NCBI GenBank assembly: GCA_905193725.1
Contig: CAJJPW010000168.1
Coordinates: 1-5,012, forward strand
DNA length: 5,012 nucleotides
Source of the DNA: an uncultured Eubacteriales bacterium
GTDB taxonomy: Bacteria > Bacillota > Clostridia > Christensenellales > Christensenellaceae
Direction: 5' to 3'
Shown here piece after piece: positions 1-5,012 of the stretch. The notes beneath the pieces are model-generated. The model did no database searches and was not told where the DNA came from. It saw nothing but the letters and a program-made list of their open reading frames with translations. Both the position numbers and the translations under genes were made by a program. Position 1 is the first letter of the stretch; each line of letters begins with the position of its first letter.

Positions 1-28
1 GGCCATTCTCTCACGTGAGAGAATGGCC
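1..28. repeat. Perfect 28-bp palindrome at the window edge
   Basis: The arm GGCCATTCTCTCAC is followed directly by its exact reverse complement, with no spacer. As RNA it would fold into a hairpin with a minimal loop around ACGT. It could be the stem of a terminator for the minus-strand gene at 134-559, but the T-run would lie beyond position 1 and cannot be seen. On the plus strand it is followed by CCCCTTA, so it is not a plus-strand terminator. Because the window starts exactly at the palindrome, it may extend further left. Confidence 0.7.
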
Positions 29-41
29 CCCTTACTGCGCA

Positions 42-60
42 CTCCCGCACGCTGCGGGAG
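42..60. repeat. Short GC-rich hairpin, 8-bp stem
   Basis: CTCCCGCA (42-49) and TGCGGGAG (53-60) are exact inverted repeats around a 3-base loop. The hairpin lies downstream of the minus-strand gene that ends at 134, in a run of stem-loops. No T-run follows on either strand, so a terminator role is not shown. Confidence 0.55.
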
Positions 61-70
61 AATCAAAGAC

Positions 71-88
71 GCAGCCCCTTCGGGCTGC
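71..88 (-). terminator. Possible weak intrinsic terminator hairpin
   Basis: GCAGCCC (71-77) pairs with GGGCTGC (82-88) around a 4-base loop. Read on the minus strand, the stem is followed by GTCTTTGATT, a poor, interrupted T-tract. It lies about 45 bases past the stop codon of the minus-strand gene at 134-559, a suitable place for its 3' end. The T-tract is too weak for a firm call; this could be one of several structural hairpins in the 3' region. Confidence 0.3.
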
Positions 89-133
89 TCCCCCTTCCGC
101 GCCCGCCGGGTGCCCAAAACCGCGCTCGCGCGC

Positions 134-559
134 TTATGTTGCAAGCGCGGAACCACGTTCCGCTTTAAAAAGCGGCAGGAACGCGCTGCATTCCCACCCC
201 TCCTCCCAGCGGCGCAGGACACTTTCTCCGTCATTTACCTCGAAGGTAAAAACGACCGCATCCTCCGTCTGCGCGCTTACGCGGTAGGTAAGCGTCACCG
301 CCGTCATCTGCCATGGGGCGGAGCGCGCCATCGCCGCGCGGCAGGTCTTTGCGGCATCTGGCAGCAATTTCTGCTCGCAGCGGGCAAAATAGGCATCAGC
401 GAGTGCGCGGTAATAGCGGTCGAAGCGCTTCTCGCGCCGGCTCTCCCCTTTTGTCTTCGGCAGCGTCAAGCGGGCGGTCAGGACGGTAATGTCCTGCCAC
501 TGCCAGCTTTTTTCCTGGGCAAAATCTTCTCCCAGCGTCAAACGCGGATGCTCCTTCAT
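134..559 (-). CDS. Small DUF3298/RsiV-like domain protein
   Basis: This 141-residue protein has no signal peptide or membrane segment, so it is probably cytoplasmic. The start at 559 is supported by GGAGG (minus strand, 570-566) six bases upstream. The opening (about residues 23-34, ITVLTARLTLPK) and the aromatic RFDRYYRALADAY helix (45-57) resemble the first part of DUF4163/DUF3298 proteins. The stretch from about 88 to 123 (VTLTYRVSAQ, then VVFTFEVNDGE and RRWEEGW) resembles the beta-strand-rich DUF3298 half seen in RsiV-type proteins. This family match is from memory and moderate at best. The last eleven residues (FKAERGSALAT) overlap a hairpin and look less protein-like, so the natural end may be altered. 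The gene is divergent from the methyltransferase across 148 bases. Its function is unknown; DUF3298 domains in RsiV bind lysozyme, but this protein lacks the membrane anchor needed for that role. Confidence 0.6.
   Translation of the reverse strand: MKEHPRLTLGEDFAQEKSWQWQDITVLTARLTLPKTKGESRREKRFDRYYRALADAYFARCEQKLLPDAAKTCRAAMARSAPWQMTAVTLTYRVSAQTEDAVVFTFEVNDGESVLRRWEEGWECSAFLPLFKAERGSALAT
147..163. repeat. Hairpin inside the 3' end of the DUF3298-like gene
   Basis: GCGGAAC (147-153) and GTTCCGC (157-163) are exact inverted repeats around a 3-base loop. On the plus strand it is followed by TTTAAAAAG, which is terminator-like but has only three T. It sits inside the coding end of the minus-strand gene, which is unusual for a terminator of that gene. 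Confidence 0.4.
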
Positions 560-644
560 GCGCTTCCTCCCCGTTTTTTCATTTGGGGCAGTCTATGCCG
601 CCGCGGCCAAAGCGGTGCGGCGCGAGAAAATGCGGGCGCGGCAC

Positions 645-673
645 TTTACTAATTTCGCACTCTCTGCTAAACT
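645..673 (+). promoter_or_regulatory. Candidate promoter of the methyltransferase gene
   Basis: TTTACT (645-650) and TAAACT (668-673) are separated by 17 bases; each matches four of six consensus positions. The pair lies 34 bases before the start codon at 708, in a short AT-richer island inside GC-rich sequence. An overlapping TATATG at 673-678 could instead serve as the -10. This is a weak consensus match that is helped by its position. Confidence 0.4.
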
Positions 674-707
674 ATATGGGATATTTGCAGAAAGGAAGGC
701 GACGGGC

Positions 708-998
708 ATGGACAGCTACGAAGCTCTCGCCGCGGCCTATGACGAGCTGACCGAGGATGTGGAATACAAAAAGCGCGCGGGCTTTGTCGAAAAGCTCTTT
801 CTGCGCGCAAAGCGCCCTGTCAGGTCACTGCTCGACCTCGCCTGCGGCACGGGCACGATGACGGAGCTCTTCGCCCGCCGCGGCTACACGGTCACTGGCG
901 TCGACTACTCGCCCGAAATGCTCGCGCAGGCGCAGCAGAAGCTCGCCACGCTCGATCCCCCGCCGCTGCTTTTGTGCCAGTACGCACCGAATACATGA
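708..998 (+). CDS. Class I SAM-dependent methyltransferase, N-terminal part only (truncated)
   Basis: The start at ATG 708 is chosen because AGGAAGG (693-699) lies eight bases upstream. The opening MDSYEALAAAYDELTEDVEY is typical of small clostridial class I methyltransferases. The SAM-binding glycine motif LDLACGTGT is at residues 42-50. The acidic ribose-binding residue follows in [11 protein letters not shown] (D66), then a helix rich in Ala and Gln. The target of methylation cannot be told. Family members are about 240-250 residues, but here the reading frame leaves the family after LLLCQ (residue 91, base 980). It then picks up five unrelated residues before a TGA at 996-998. Those five codons are antisense to miaB, so the gene is cut by the junction near 961-980 and the catalytic C-terminal half is missing. 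It is non-functional as it stands. The gene ahead is divergent and no operon partner is visible. Confidence 0.8.
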   Translation: MDSYEALAAAYDELTEDVEYKKRAGFVEKLFLRAKRPVRSLLDLACGTGTMTELFARRGYTVTGVDYSPEMLAQAQQKLATLDPPPLLLCQYAPNT

Positions 999-1779
999 AC
1001 ATATACGCCTGGTCGTACTGTACCTGCTCTACCAGCGCAAGCGTCTCTTCAAAGTCCTGCTCGGTCTCACCGGGAAAGCCCACGATGATATCCGTGGAAA
1101 GGCCCACATGGGGGATTTCCTCCCGAAGCATTTGAATGTAGCGCAAATAATGCTCTTTGGTATAATGCCGGTTCATCAGCGTGAGAATCCGATCCGAACC
1201 CGATTGCACTGGCAGATGCAAATGGTTGCAGATGTTCTTGTGCTTTGCCATGATGCGAATCAGCTCTTCAGAGATGTCCTTTGGGTGGGAGGTCATAAAG
1301 CGAATTCGATCCATCCCCGTCTGCTCAGCCACTTTTTCCAACAGCTCTGCAAAATTTGGCTCTCCAGATAGGCCTTTGCCGTAGGAATTTACGTTTTGCC
1401 CCAATAGCATCACTTCCCGATATCCCTGCTCTCTGAGGGATTGGATCTCCTCTATGATGTCTTGGCTTTTGCGGCTGCGCTCCGGCCCCCGCACATAGGG
1501 AACGATGCAGTAAGAACAGTAGTTGTTGCACCCGTACATGATGTTCACATAGCAAAGTGGGCCCTGATTTCTGTGCATGGGGACGTCCTCCACGATCTTT
1601 CCAGGTTGCTTTTCCACCTCTATTACCTTTTCCTCCGAGACAAATGCTCGAATCACCATGTCTGCCAACCGGTGAACATTGTATGTGCCAAAGGCGATAT
1701 CCACAAAGTCAAACCGGCGCATCAAGTTCTCTGCCGCGCCTTTTTGCTGCATCATGCATCCACAAACCCCGATTTTCAT
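892..1779 (-). CDS. miaB: tRNA methylthiotransferase MiaB, central fragment (C-terminus lost)
   Basis: MiaB is a radical-SAM iron-sulfur enzyme that adds a methylthio group to N6-isopentenyladenosine at position 37 of tRNAs reading UNN codons. In this fragment (numbered from ATG 1779) the third cluster-binding Cys of the N-terminal UPF0004 domain is in GVCGCMMQQ (C8). The radical-SAM CxxxCxxC motif is in [10 protein letters not shown] (C84, C88, C91), followed by [12 protein letters not shown]. Further signatures are [10 protein letters not shown] (126-134), [15 protein letters not shown] (188-196) and [13 protein letters not shown] (228-240). Family sequence holds to about [12 protein letters not shown] (K270, bases 970-972). 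The remaining residues, through the stop at 892, are antisense to the methyltransferase and are not MiaB. About 100 residues are therefore missing, including the TRAM RNA-binding domain. The ATG at 1779 is probably not a true start: it overlaps the stop of the N-terminal fragment because of a one-base frame change. As written, the gene is broken at both ends. Confidence 0.88.
   Translation of the reverse strand: MKIGVCGCMMQQKGAAENLMRRFDFVDIAFGTYNVHRLADMVIRAFVSEEKVIEVEKQPGKIVEDVPMHRNQGPLCYVNIMYGCNNYCSYCIVPYVRGPERSRKSQDIIEEIQSLREQGYREVMLLGQNVNSYGKGLSGEPNFAELLEKVAEQTGMDRIRFMTSHPKDISEELIRIMAKHKNICNHLHLPVQSGSDRILTLMNRHYTKEHYLRYIQMLREEIPHVGLSTDIIVGFPGETEQDFEETLALVEQVQYDQAYMFMYSVRTGTKAAAGDRAWRASAAPARAFRASSRRQ
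961..980. other. Junction between truncated methyltransferase and truncated miaB
   Basis: Plus-strand bases up to 980 fit the methyltransferase (codons for LLLCQ). The same bases read on the minus strand, from about 961 upward, fit MiaB (codons for TGTKAAA). The stretch CTGCTTTTGTGCCAG (966-980) is thus plausible in both genes. Left of it the DNA is markedly GC-rich; right of it, it is near 50% or below. Two convergent genes both lose their 3' ends here, with no intergenic sequence or insertion element. This is the pattern of a join through short shared sequence, either in assembly or in the genome. Confidence 0.75.
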
Positions 1780-2027
1780 TTGGGGGCGGTCTTCAGCTTT
1801 CTCAGCCGGCCGATGTTTCCAAATACCCGCTGCTCTGCCCCATCCCGCACACAGCAGGTGTTGAACAAGATGAGGTCCGCCTGTTGTTTATCGCTGCACT
1901 CTGCAAAACCCAGCTGTTCTAAAATGCCCAGCAGTTTTTCCGACTCGTGGGAATTCATCTGGCATCCATAGGTCTCGATAAAGCAGTGCTTTTTTCTATT
2001 GATAAACTCCTGTATCCGTTGTTCCAT
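1776..2027 (-). CDS. miaB: tRNA methylthiotransferase MiaB, N-terminal fragment (frameshifted)
   Basis: This 83-residue ORF holds the start of the UPF0004/MTTase domain of MiaB. It shows [16 protein letters not shown] (residues 16-31; cluster Cys C22) and [22 protein letters not shown] (second cluster Cys C58; the usual family form is NTCAVRE-NAE). The start at 2027 is chosen over an ATG at 2048 because AGGAG (minus, 2042-2038) lies between them, ten bases before 2027. After LRKLKTAP the frame hits TGA (1778-1776), overlapping the ATG of the rest of MiaB. Adding one C to the run of five C (plus-strand G at 1782-1786) would give [14 protein letters not shown], exactly the continuation expected for MiaB. 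So this is one gene split by a single-base deletion, real or a sequencing error. The split separates the first two cluster cysteines from the third. Confidence 0.88.
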   Translation of the reverse strand: MEQRIQEFINRKKHCFIETYGCQMNSHESEKLLGILEQLGFAECSDKQQADLILFNTCCVRDGAEQRVFGNIGRLRKLKTAPK

Positions 2028-2037
2028 GAGATTCTTT

Positions 2038-2042
2038 CTCCT
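2038..2042 (-). promoter_or_regulatory. Ribosome binding site that decides the miaB start
   Basis: AGGAG on the minus strand, within AAAGGAGA, lies ten bases before the ATG at 2027. It falls inside the ORF extension that begins at ATG 2048, so the upstream start is unlikely. Confidence 0.65.
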
Positions 2043-2058
2043 TTGCATACCAATTCAT

Positions 2059-2087
2059 ATTATAATCAGAAAATCACATCAGGGCAA
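2059..2087 (-). promoter_or_regulatory. Promoter of miaB
   Basis: On the minus strand a perfect TATAAT (2064-2059) follows TTGCCC (2087-2082; four of six positions) with a 17-base spacer. It lies 31 bases upstream of the miaB start at 2027 and predicts transcription from about 2052, giving a short leader containing the ribosome binding site. It faces away from the promoter at 2153-2181. Confidence 0.65.
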
Positions 2088-2152
2088 GTAAACCTTTTGA
2101 GAACAATTTGCATCTCGTTTGCATTTTCCTTGGACAAACATTTGCTGCGCAT

Positions 2153-2181
2153 TTGAGATAGCGCCCTGATTATGGTACACT
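2153..2181 (+). promoter_or_regulatory. Promoter of the lipoprotein/secreted-protein operon
   Basis: TTGAGA (2153-2158; five of six) and TACACT (2176-2181; four of six) are spaced by 17 bases. The -10 is preceded by TGG, giving an extended -10 element. Transcription would start near 2188, leaving a leader of about 80 bases before the ATG at 2270. This is the best plus-strand sigma-A-type match in the window. Confidence 0.65.
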
Positions 2182-2269
2182 ATACCCAAAAGGTTCTACC
2201 ATGCTGATAATAGCTCAATTGGTTTTCCCATTTGCGCAATCGAAGAAAAGAAACACGGTGGTGATTGCA

Positions 2270-2797
2270 ATGAAAAAGTTTTTCCCATTACTGTTCATTT
2301 CATTAGTCCTCTTTGCAGGATGCAGCAATAACGACGATGCAAAAGAGGATTTAATGAGTACGCTGGATACCATAATATCACAGGATGAAAATAAAACGGC
2401 GTACCTATACGACATGAGTTTTCTTGCCGGCGATTCTGCCCAAAAAACTACGTTAGATCTCGTTCGAGAAAACGTGGTCTATCAAATTACCCAAATTTCT
2501 GACGACACAGCTACGATTCAGTTCACCTCGCCGGATGTGGAGGTCATGCTGCAAAACGGCATTGCCCAAGGGGAGGCCACGGATGCGGAACAGCTACTCT
2601 TGTCCATCGATCAGGCGCTACAGGGGGAGTTCCCCACCAAGGAGTATGAGGTGACAATCGAAATTGAGGAAATCGAGGGGCATTGGTATGTGGTCCCCAA
2701 CGACAGGTTGGAAAACGCCCTCAGCGGCGGACTTTTAGACATGTATTCTAAGATGCTCACCCAGCAAATAGACCAAATGGAGGAAGCAGACAAATGA
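2270..2797 (+). CDS. Uncharacterised small lipoprotein
   Basis: This 175-residue protein starts with a lipoprotein signal: K2 and K3, a hydrophobic stretch FFPLLFISLVLF, and the lipobox FAGC with the acylated Cys at residue 18. It should be anchored to the outer face of the cytoplasmic membrane. The start at 2270 is preferred to an ATG at 2201: only 2270 places the lysines and lipobox correctly, and a G-rich GGTGGTGA (from 2257) lies just upstream. The mature part is acidic and has about 155 residues. It has a helix after the lipobox (KEDLMSTLDTIIS), alternating beta-type strands (VVYQITQIS, TATIQFTSPDV, YEVTIEIEEIEGHWYVVPN) and a C-terminal amphipathic helix (DMYSKMLTQQIDQM). This order, with the W-Y-V-V-P-N strand near the end, resembles NTF2-like/DUF4878- or DUF5105-type lipoproteins; that is an inference. 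Its stop overlaps the next start by ATGA, so the two are translationally coupled and likely act together. Confidence 0.85.
   Translation: MKKFFPLLFISLVLFAGCSNNDDAKEDLMSTLDTIISQDENKTAYLYDMSFLAGDSAQKTTLDLVRENVVYQITQISDDTATIQFTSPDVEVMLQNGIAQGEATDAEQLLLSIDQALQGEFPTKEYEVTIEIEEIEGHWYVVPNDRLENALSGGLLDMYSKMLTQQIDQMEEADK
2779..2783 (+). promoter_or_regulatory. Ribosome binding site of the second operon gene
   Basis: GGAGG lies ten bases before the ATG at 2794, inside the end of the lipoprotein gene. With the ATGA stop/start overlap it supports coupled translation and fixes the start of the long downstream frame. Confidence 0.7.
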
Positions 2798-5012
2798 AAA
2801 AGCGAATGATCTGTATTTTAATGGCCTTTCTCCTGCTCTTTTCCCTAACGCCAGTAGCTCAGGCAGAAGAGACGCTTTATACTCCTGTACTGCTCACCAT
2901 GTCCAGCAATCTCACCAATCAAGATCACATTGGCGGGCTATATGCAGAGAACACTTTCTACATCACTCTGGACGATCTGTGCAGCATCAGCGGTTTTACC
3001 CTTATACAGCAATCCGAAGATTCGATTACGCTGGGAAGTGCATCGACCGAAGAAGACTCCCTGCGCCTCTTCAAAATTTCCATTCCAGAGCAGAAGATGG
3101 AAGAGACGCTTTTCTCTACCAGTTACACCATTGATCTTCCCACGATACAATATAGCGGTACGATCTACCTTTCCGCTCTGCACTTTCTAAACTATATCGG
3201 AGCAAATTACAGTCTTACACCCGATGGAGATCCTCAGTTTGTGTGTATCAAGCGCTACGATGTTTTAGACGCCTTAGAGGATTATGTGGCGTGTGATCAG
3301 GGACATTTTTTTAGCTGGGATGAGATTTCGTTCCATCACGGCTCTGTGGAGGATAATCTCACCTGGCAGGGTGTGCTGGCGCTTATCTCTCAGGACTCTA
3401 GCATCCCACGCATGGTATTAGACGCCGAGGGAATCTATGAAGAAGATCTAGAAGAGGATTTGCTTATGGTCGTCACCAACGAAGGGACGGATTGGCTAAA
3501 AGATCATCCTTCCACCTCTGAAGTGATCTCTTTAGTGGATGATGGCTATGGACTCGCATTTGACTGGTTTCAATTCATCAAAGACCTCTATGCTCCAGAG
3601 GCTTCGGGGACGCTAGGAGATGTATTAGACGCTATTTCTGGTACAGGAGACTTTTTATCTCTCACGGGGAGCTTTACCGTCAATACTGCTCAGGCGGTGG
3701 ATACGATGGTGCAGTACAGCAATTTGACGGATATTCAGAAAAACCTCCTGCAGACCACGCTGATTTCCCATTATGAAGACTCCGCCCTCATCACAGAAGA
3801 GGACTTTTGGGAAATCATGGTTCGGGCAGCAGAAAATGTGGATCAAAAAATGCAAAGTGAAATTAGCGCTCAGTATGAGACTTCTTTGGATGCCATTACC
3901 TCTATCGCATACGATGTGAACGATGGAATAAACGGAGGCAGTACCATTTTAAGCGGCAATCCCGTCTTGCTGGCGTGGGACTCGATGACTTGGCTGCTGC
4001 GCCTTTCGCCGGTTAGCGACCAGGCCACGCAAATCCACAATGCCTACAACTGTTCGATGATCCAGCAAGCCAGCAATGAACTCTTGGTGCAGGCATTCTC
4101 CGATTTATATTACCATAACTTCTATTTAGAGGATGAGGAGGCACAAAATGCCGGGTTGATCTATCTAAAAAACTCTCTCATCTTGCAGCTCAAGGCGACT
4201 TTGAGCACGCGAGAGGCCATCATGGATAGCGGCGCCATTGAGGGAACTTCTTATATGGAAGCACAATGCGAACAAATAGCGGCTCTGCTCAACCAAGTAG
4301 AAGGCTGTCAGCTCAATGGCCCGAACCGGTTCAGCCCAGCATACTCTGACGACCTCTCTTGGATGGCTAGCGCCCAACCAGATCCTGAGGAGATTTATGG
4401 TTACGCTTTGAGTAAATTGGAACAACAAGCCTCCTTTACGGTAGTCAAACAGGGCACAATGCATGCGGGTTTTGTGGGACATCAGGATGTGAATTTCGTC
4501 GAGGAGATGGATATCACCGGTTTTGGAGGAGAAGCGATGAGCGCCACAGGATCTTACCGGCAGACGGGTGGGAGCTATGCGCCCAATGAGCTGGTGTTTG
4601 CCTTTACTTATGCCTACCCGGACATCACCAAGACCTATTCATCGCCCTATGTCTCGGAATACACTATGCCAGATACGCTGCTGGATCTGACCCTTCCTCT
4701 AGGTGCACATAGTACTCGCATGACCAGTCAAAGGCGAGAGGATGGCAGCACTCTTTGTACGTTTGAGTACGACGGCCAGCTGATGAATCAAAATACCTGT
4801 GGACTTTTGGATGACATTCTGCCAGATGAGTATCGGGTGTACTGGTCTCCCAATGAATATTATGCAGATCAAGATGGGATCATTAGCGGAACAGTAAATG
4901 CCCTCATCGACGATCATTTCGAATTCGTCTCCATAGAAGTTTCCTATGAGGTCAACGGAGGAATTCAGGATTTTACACGGCTCAGTGGCACGACCACTTT
5001 TACCTTTGAATA
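2794..5012 (+). CDS. Large secreted protein with stalk-like repeats, function unknown (runs to the window end)
   Basis: The frame is open for 739 codons up to base 5010. The last two bases are TA, so it either stops there (TAA or TAG) or continues with Tyr. The signal peptide is clear: KKR, a hydrophobic core (residues 5-18) and the cleavage motif AQA before E25. Residues about 47-82 and 116-152 form two similar units built around T-(F/I)-Y-(I/L) and a Gly 13-14 residues later (ENTFYITLDDLCSISGF; SGTIYLSALHFLNYIGA). They resemble the copper-amine-oxidase-N/stalk domain common in secreted Firmicutes proteins. Residues about 160-545 look mostly helical, with an acidic patch at 216-224 (EEDLEED). 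Residues about 545-739 are rich in alternating strands, many Tyr and Thr, and end in TTTFTFE. I see no C-terminal anchor, sortase motif, catalytic motif or transmembrane segment inside the window. It is coupled to the lipoprotein gene, so it probably works at the cell surface with it. Confidence 0.85.
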   Translation, partial: MKKRMICILMAFLLLFSLTPVAQAEETLYTPVLLTMSSNLTNQDHIGGLYAENTFYITLDDLCSISGFTLIQQSEDSITLGSASTEEDSLRLFKISIPEQKMEETLFSTSYTIDLPTIQYSGTIYLSALHFLNYIGANYSLTPDGDPQFVCIKRYDVLDALEDYVACDQGHFFSWDEISFHHGSVEDNLTWQGVLALISQDSSIPRMVLDAEGIYEEDLEEDLLMVVTNEGTDWLKDHPSTSEVISLVDDGYGLAFDWFQFIKDLYAPEASGTLGDVLDAISGTGDFLSLTGSFTVNTAQAVDTMVQYSNLTDIQKNLLQTTLISHYEDSALITEEDFWEIMVRAAENVDQKMQSEISAQYETSLDAITSIAYDVNDGINGGSTILSGNPVLLAWDSMTWLLRLSPVSDQATQIHNAYNCSMIQQASNELLVQAFSDLYYHNFYLEDEEAQNAGLIYLKNSLILQLKATLSTREAIMDSGAIEGTSYMEAQCEQIAALLNQVEGCQLNGPNRFSPAYSDDLSWMASAQPDPEEIYGYALSKLEQQASFTVVKQGTMHAGFVGHQDVNFVEEMDITGFGGEAMSATGSYRQTGGSYAPNELVFAFTYAYPDITKTYSSPYVSEYTMPDTLLDLTLPLGAHSTRMTSQRREDGSTLCTFEYDGQLMNQNTCGLLDDILPDEYRVYWSPNEYYADQDGIISGTVNALIDDHFEFVSIEVSYEVNGGIQDFTRLSGTTTFTFE

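Noticed and set aside
23..652. Long plus-strand open frame of 209 codons over the DUF3298-like gene
   Set aside because: It has no ribosome binding site, an Ala/Arg-rich composition typical of antisense frames in GC-rich DNA, and it overlaps a minus-strand gene with a strong GGAGG and family-like sequence.
489..707. Upstream in-frame extension of the methyltransferase to ATG 489
   Set aside because: The family start MDSYEALAAAYDEL begins at 708 behind AGGAAGG. The extension crosses the divergent gene's start and looks like non-coding translation.
1776..1787. Programmed ribosomal frameshifting in miaB
   Set aside because: There is no known recoding in MiaB, no clear stimulatory stem was seen, and a missing base in a C run explains it more simply. 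The ATGA coupling was kept only as an alternative.
1441..1971. Plus-strand open frame of 176 codons opposite miaB (and the one at 1557-1922)
   Set aside because: It is antisense to clearly recognised MiaB motifs and has no plausible start signal or family features.
2028..2048. ATG 2048 as the miaB start
   Set aside because: The ribosome binding site lies downstream of it, and it would start within a few bases of the predicted transcription start.
2101..2155. Repeated TTTGC/GCATTT words in the divergent intergenic region as an operator array
   Set aside because: The words differ in spacing and orientation and are short enough to occur by chance in AT-rich promoter DNA.
2201..2269. Upstream ATG 2201 as the lipoprotein start
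   Set aside because: It lies only about 13 bases after the predicted transcription start, has no ribosome binding site, and would bury the lysines and lipobox behind 23 extra residues.
4165..4482. Minus-strand open frame of 105 codons (also 2938-3183, 3655-3855 and 4699-4917)
   Set aside because: All are antisense to the long secreted-protein frame, lack start signals and show no protein family pattern.

Overview
The window looks like DNA from a Gram-positive, clostridia-like bacterium, probably a gut or anaerobic Oscillospirales-type organism. The reasons are strong AGGAGG-type ribosome binding sites, a MiaB of Firmicutes flavour, a lipobox lipoprotein and a secreted protein with stalk-like repeats. 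No species can be named from the sequence alone.

The window appears to consist of two unlike parts joined at about position 961-980. The left part (1-980) is GC-rich; the row 841-900 has 44 G+C of 60. It carries several hairpins at the extreme left, a minus-strand gene for a small DUF3298/RsiV-like protein (134-559), and a divergent plus-strand SAM-dependent methyltransferase (from 708). The methyltransferase is cut off right after its SAM-binding region. The right part (about 961-5012) has lower GC; the row 1081-1140 has 30 of 60 and the row 3541-3600 has 27 of 60. It starts in the middle of a minus-strand miaB gene that lacks its C-terminal TRAM portion. Two genes are therefore broken tail-to-tail at the same point. 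Together with the composition change, this points to an assembly chimera or a recent rearrangement across a short shared sequence.

The miaB gene (892-2027, minus) is also split by a one-base frame change at a run of five C, so it reads as two ORFs overlapping by ATGA. Its promoter and a strong divergent promoter share the interval 2028-2269.

The divergent promoter drives a two-gene operon on the plus strand. The first gene is a 175-residue lipoprotein (2270-2797). The second is a large secreted protein of at least 739 residues (2794 to the window end), translationally coupled through an ATGA overlap. It has a Sec signal peptide, two repeats resembling the copper-amine-oxidase-N/stalk motif, a long helix-rich middle and a beta-rich C-terminal region. 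Neither product has a function I can name. They look like a cell-envelope pair and are the least explained part of the window.

I saw no tRNA, rRNA, CRISPR array, transposase or integrase gene.
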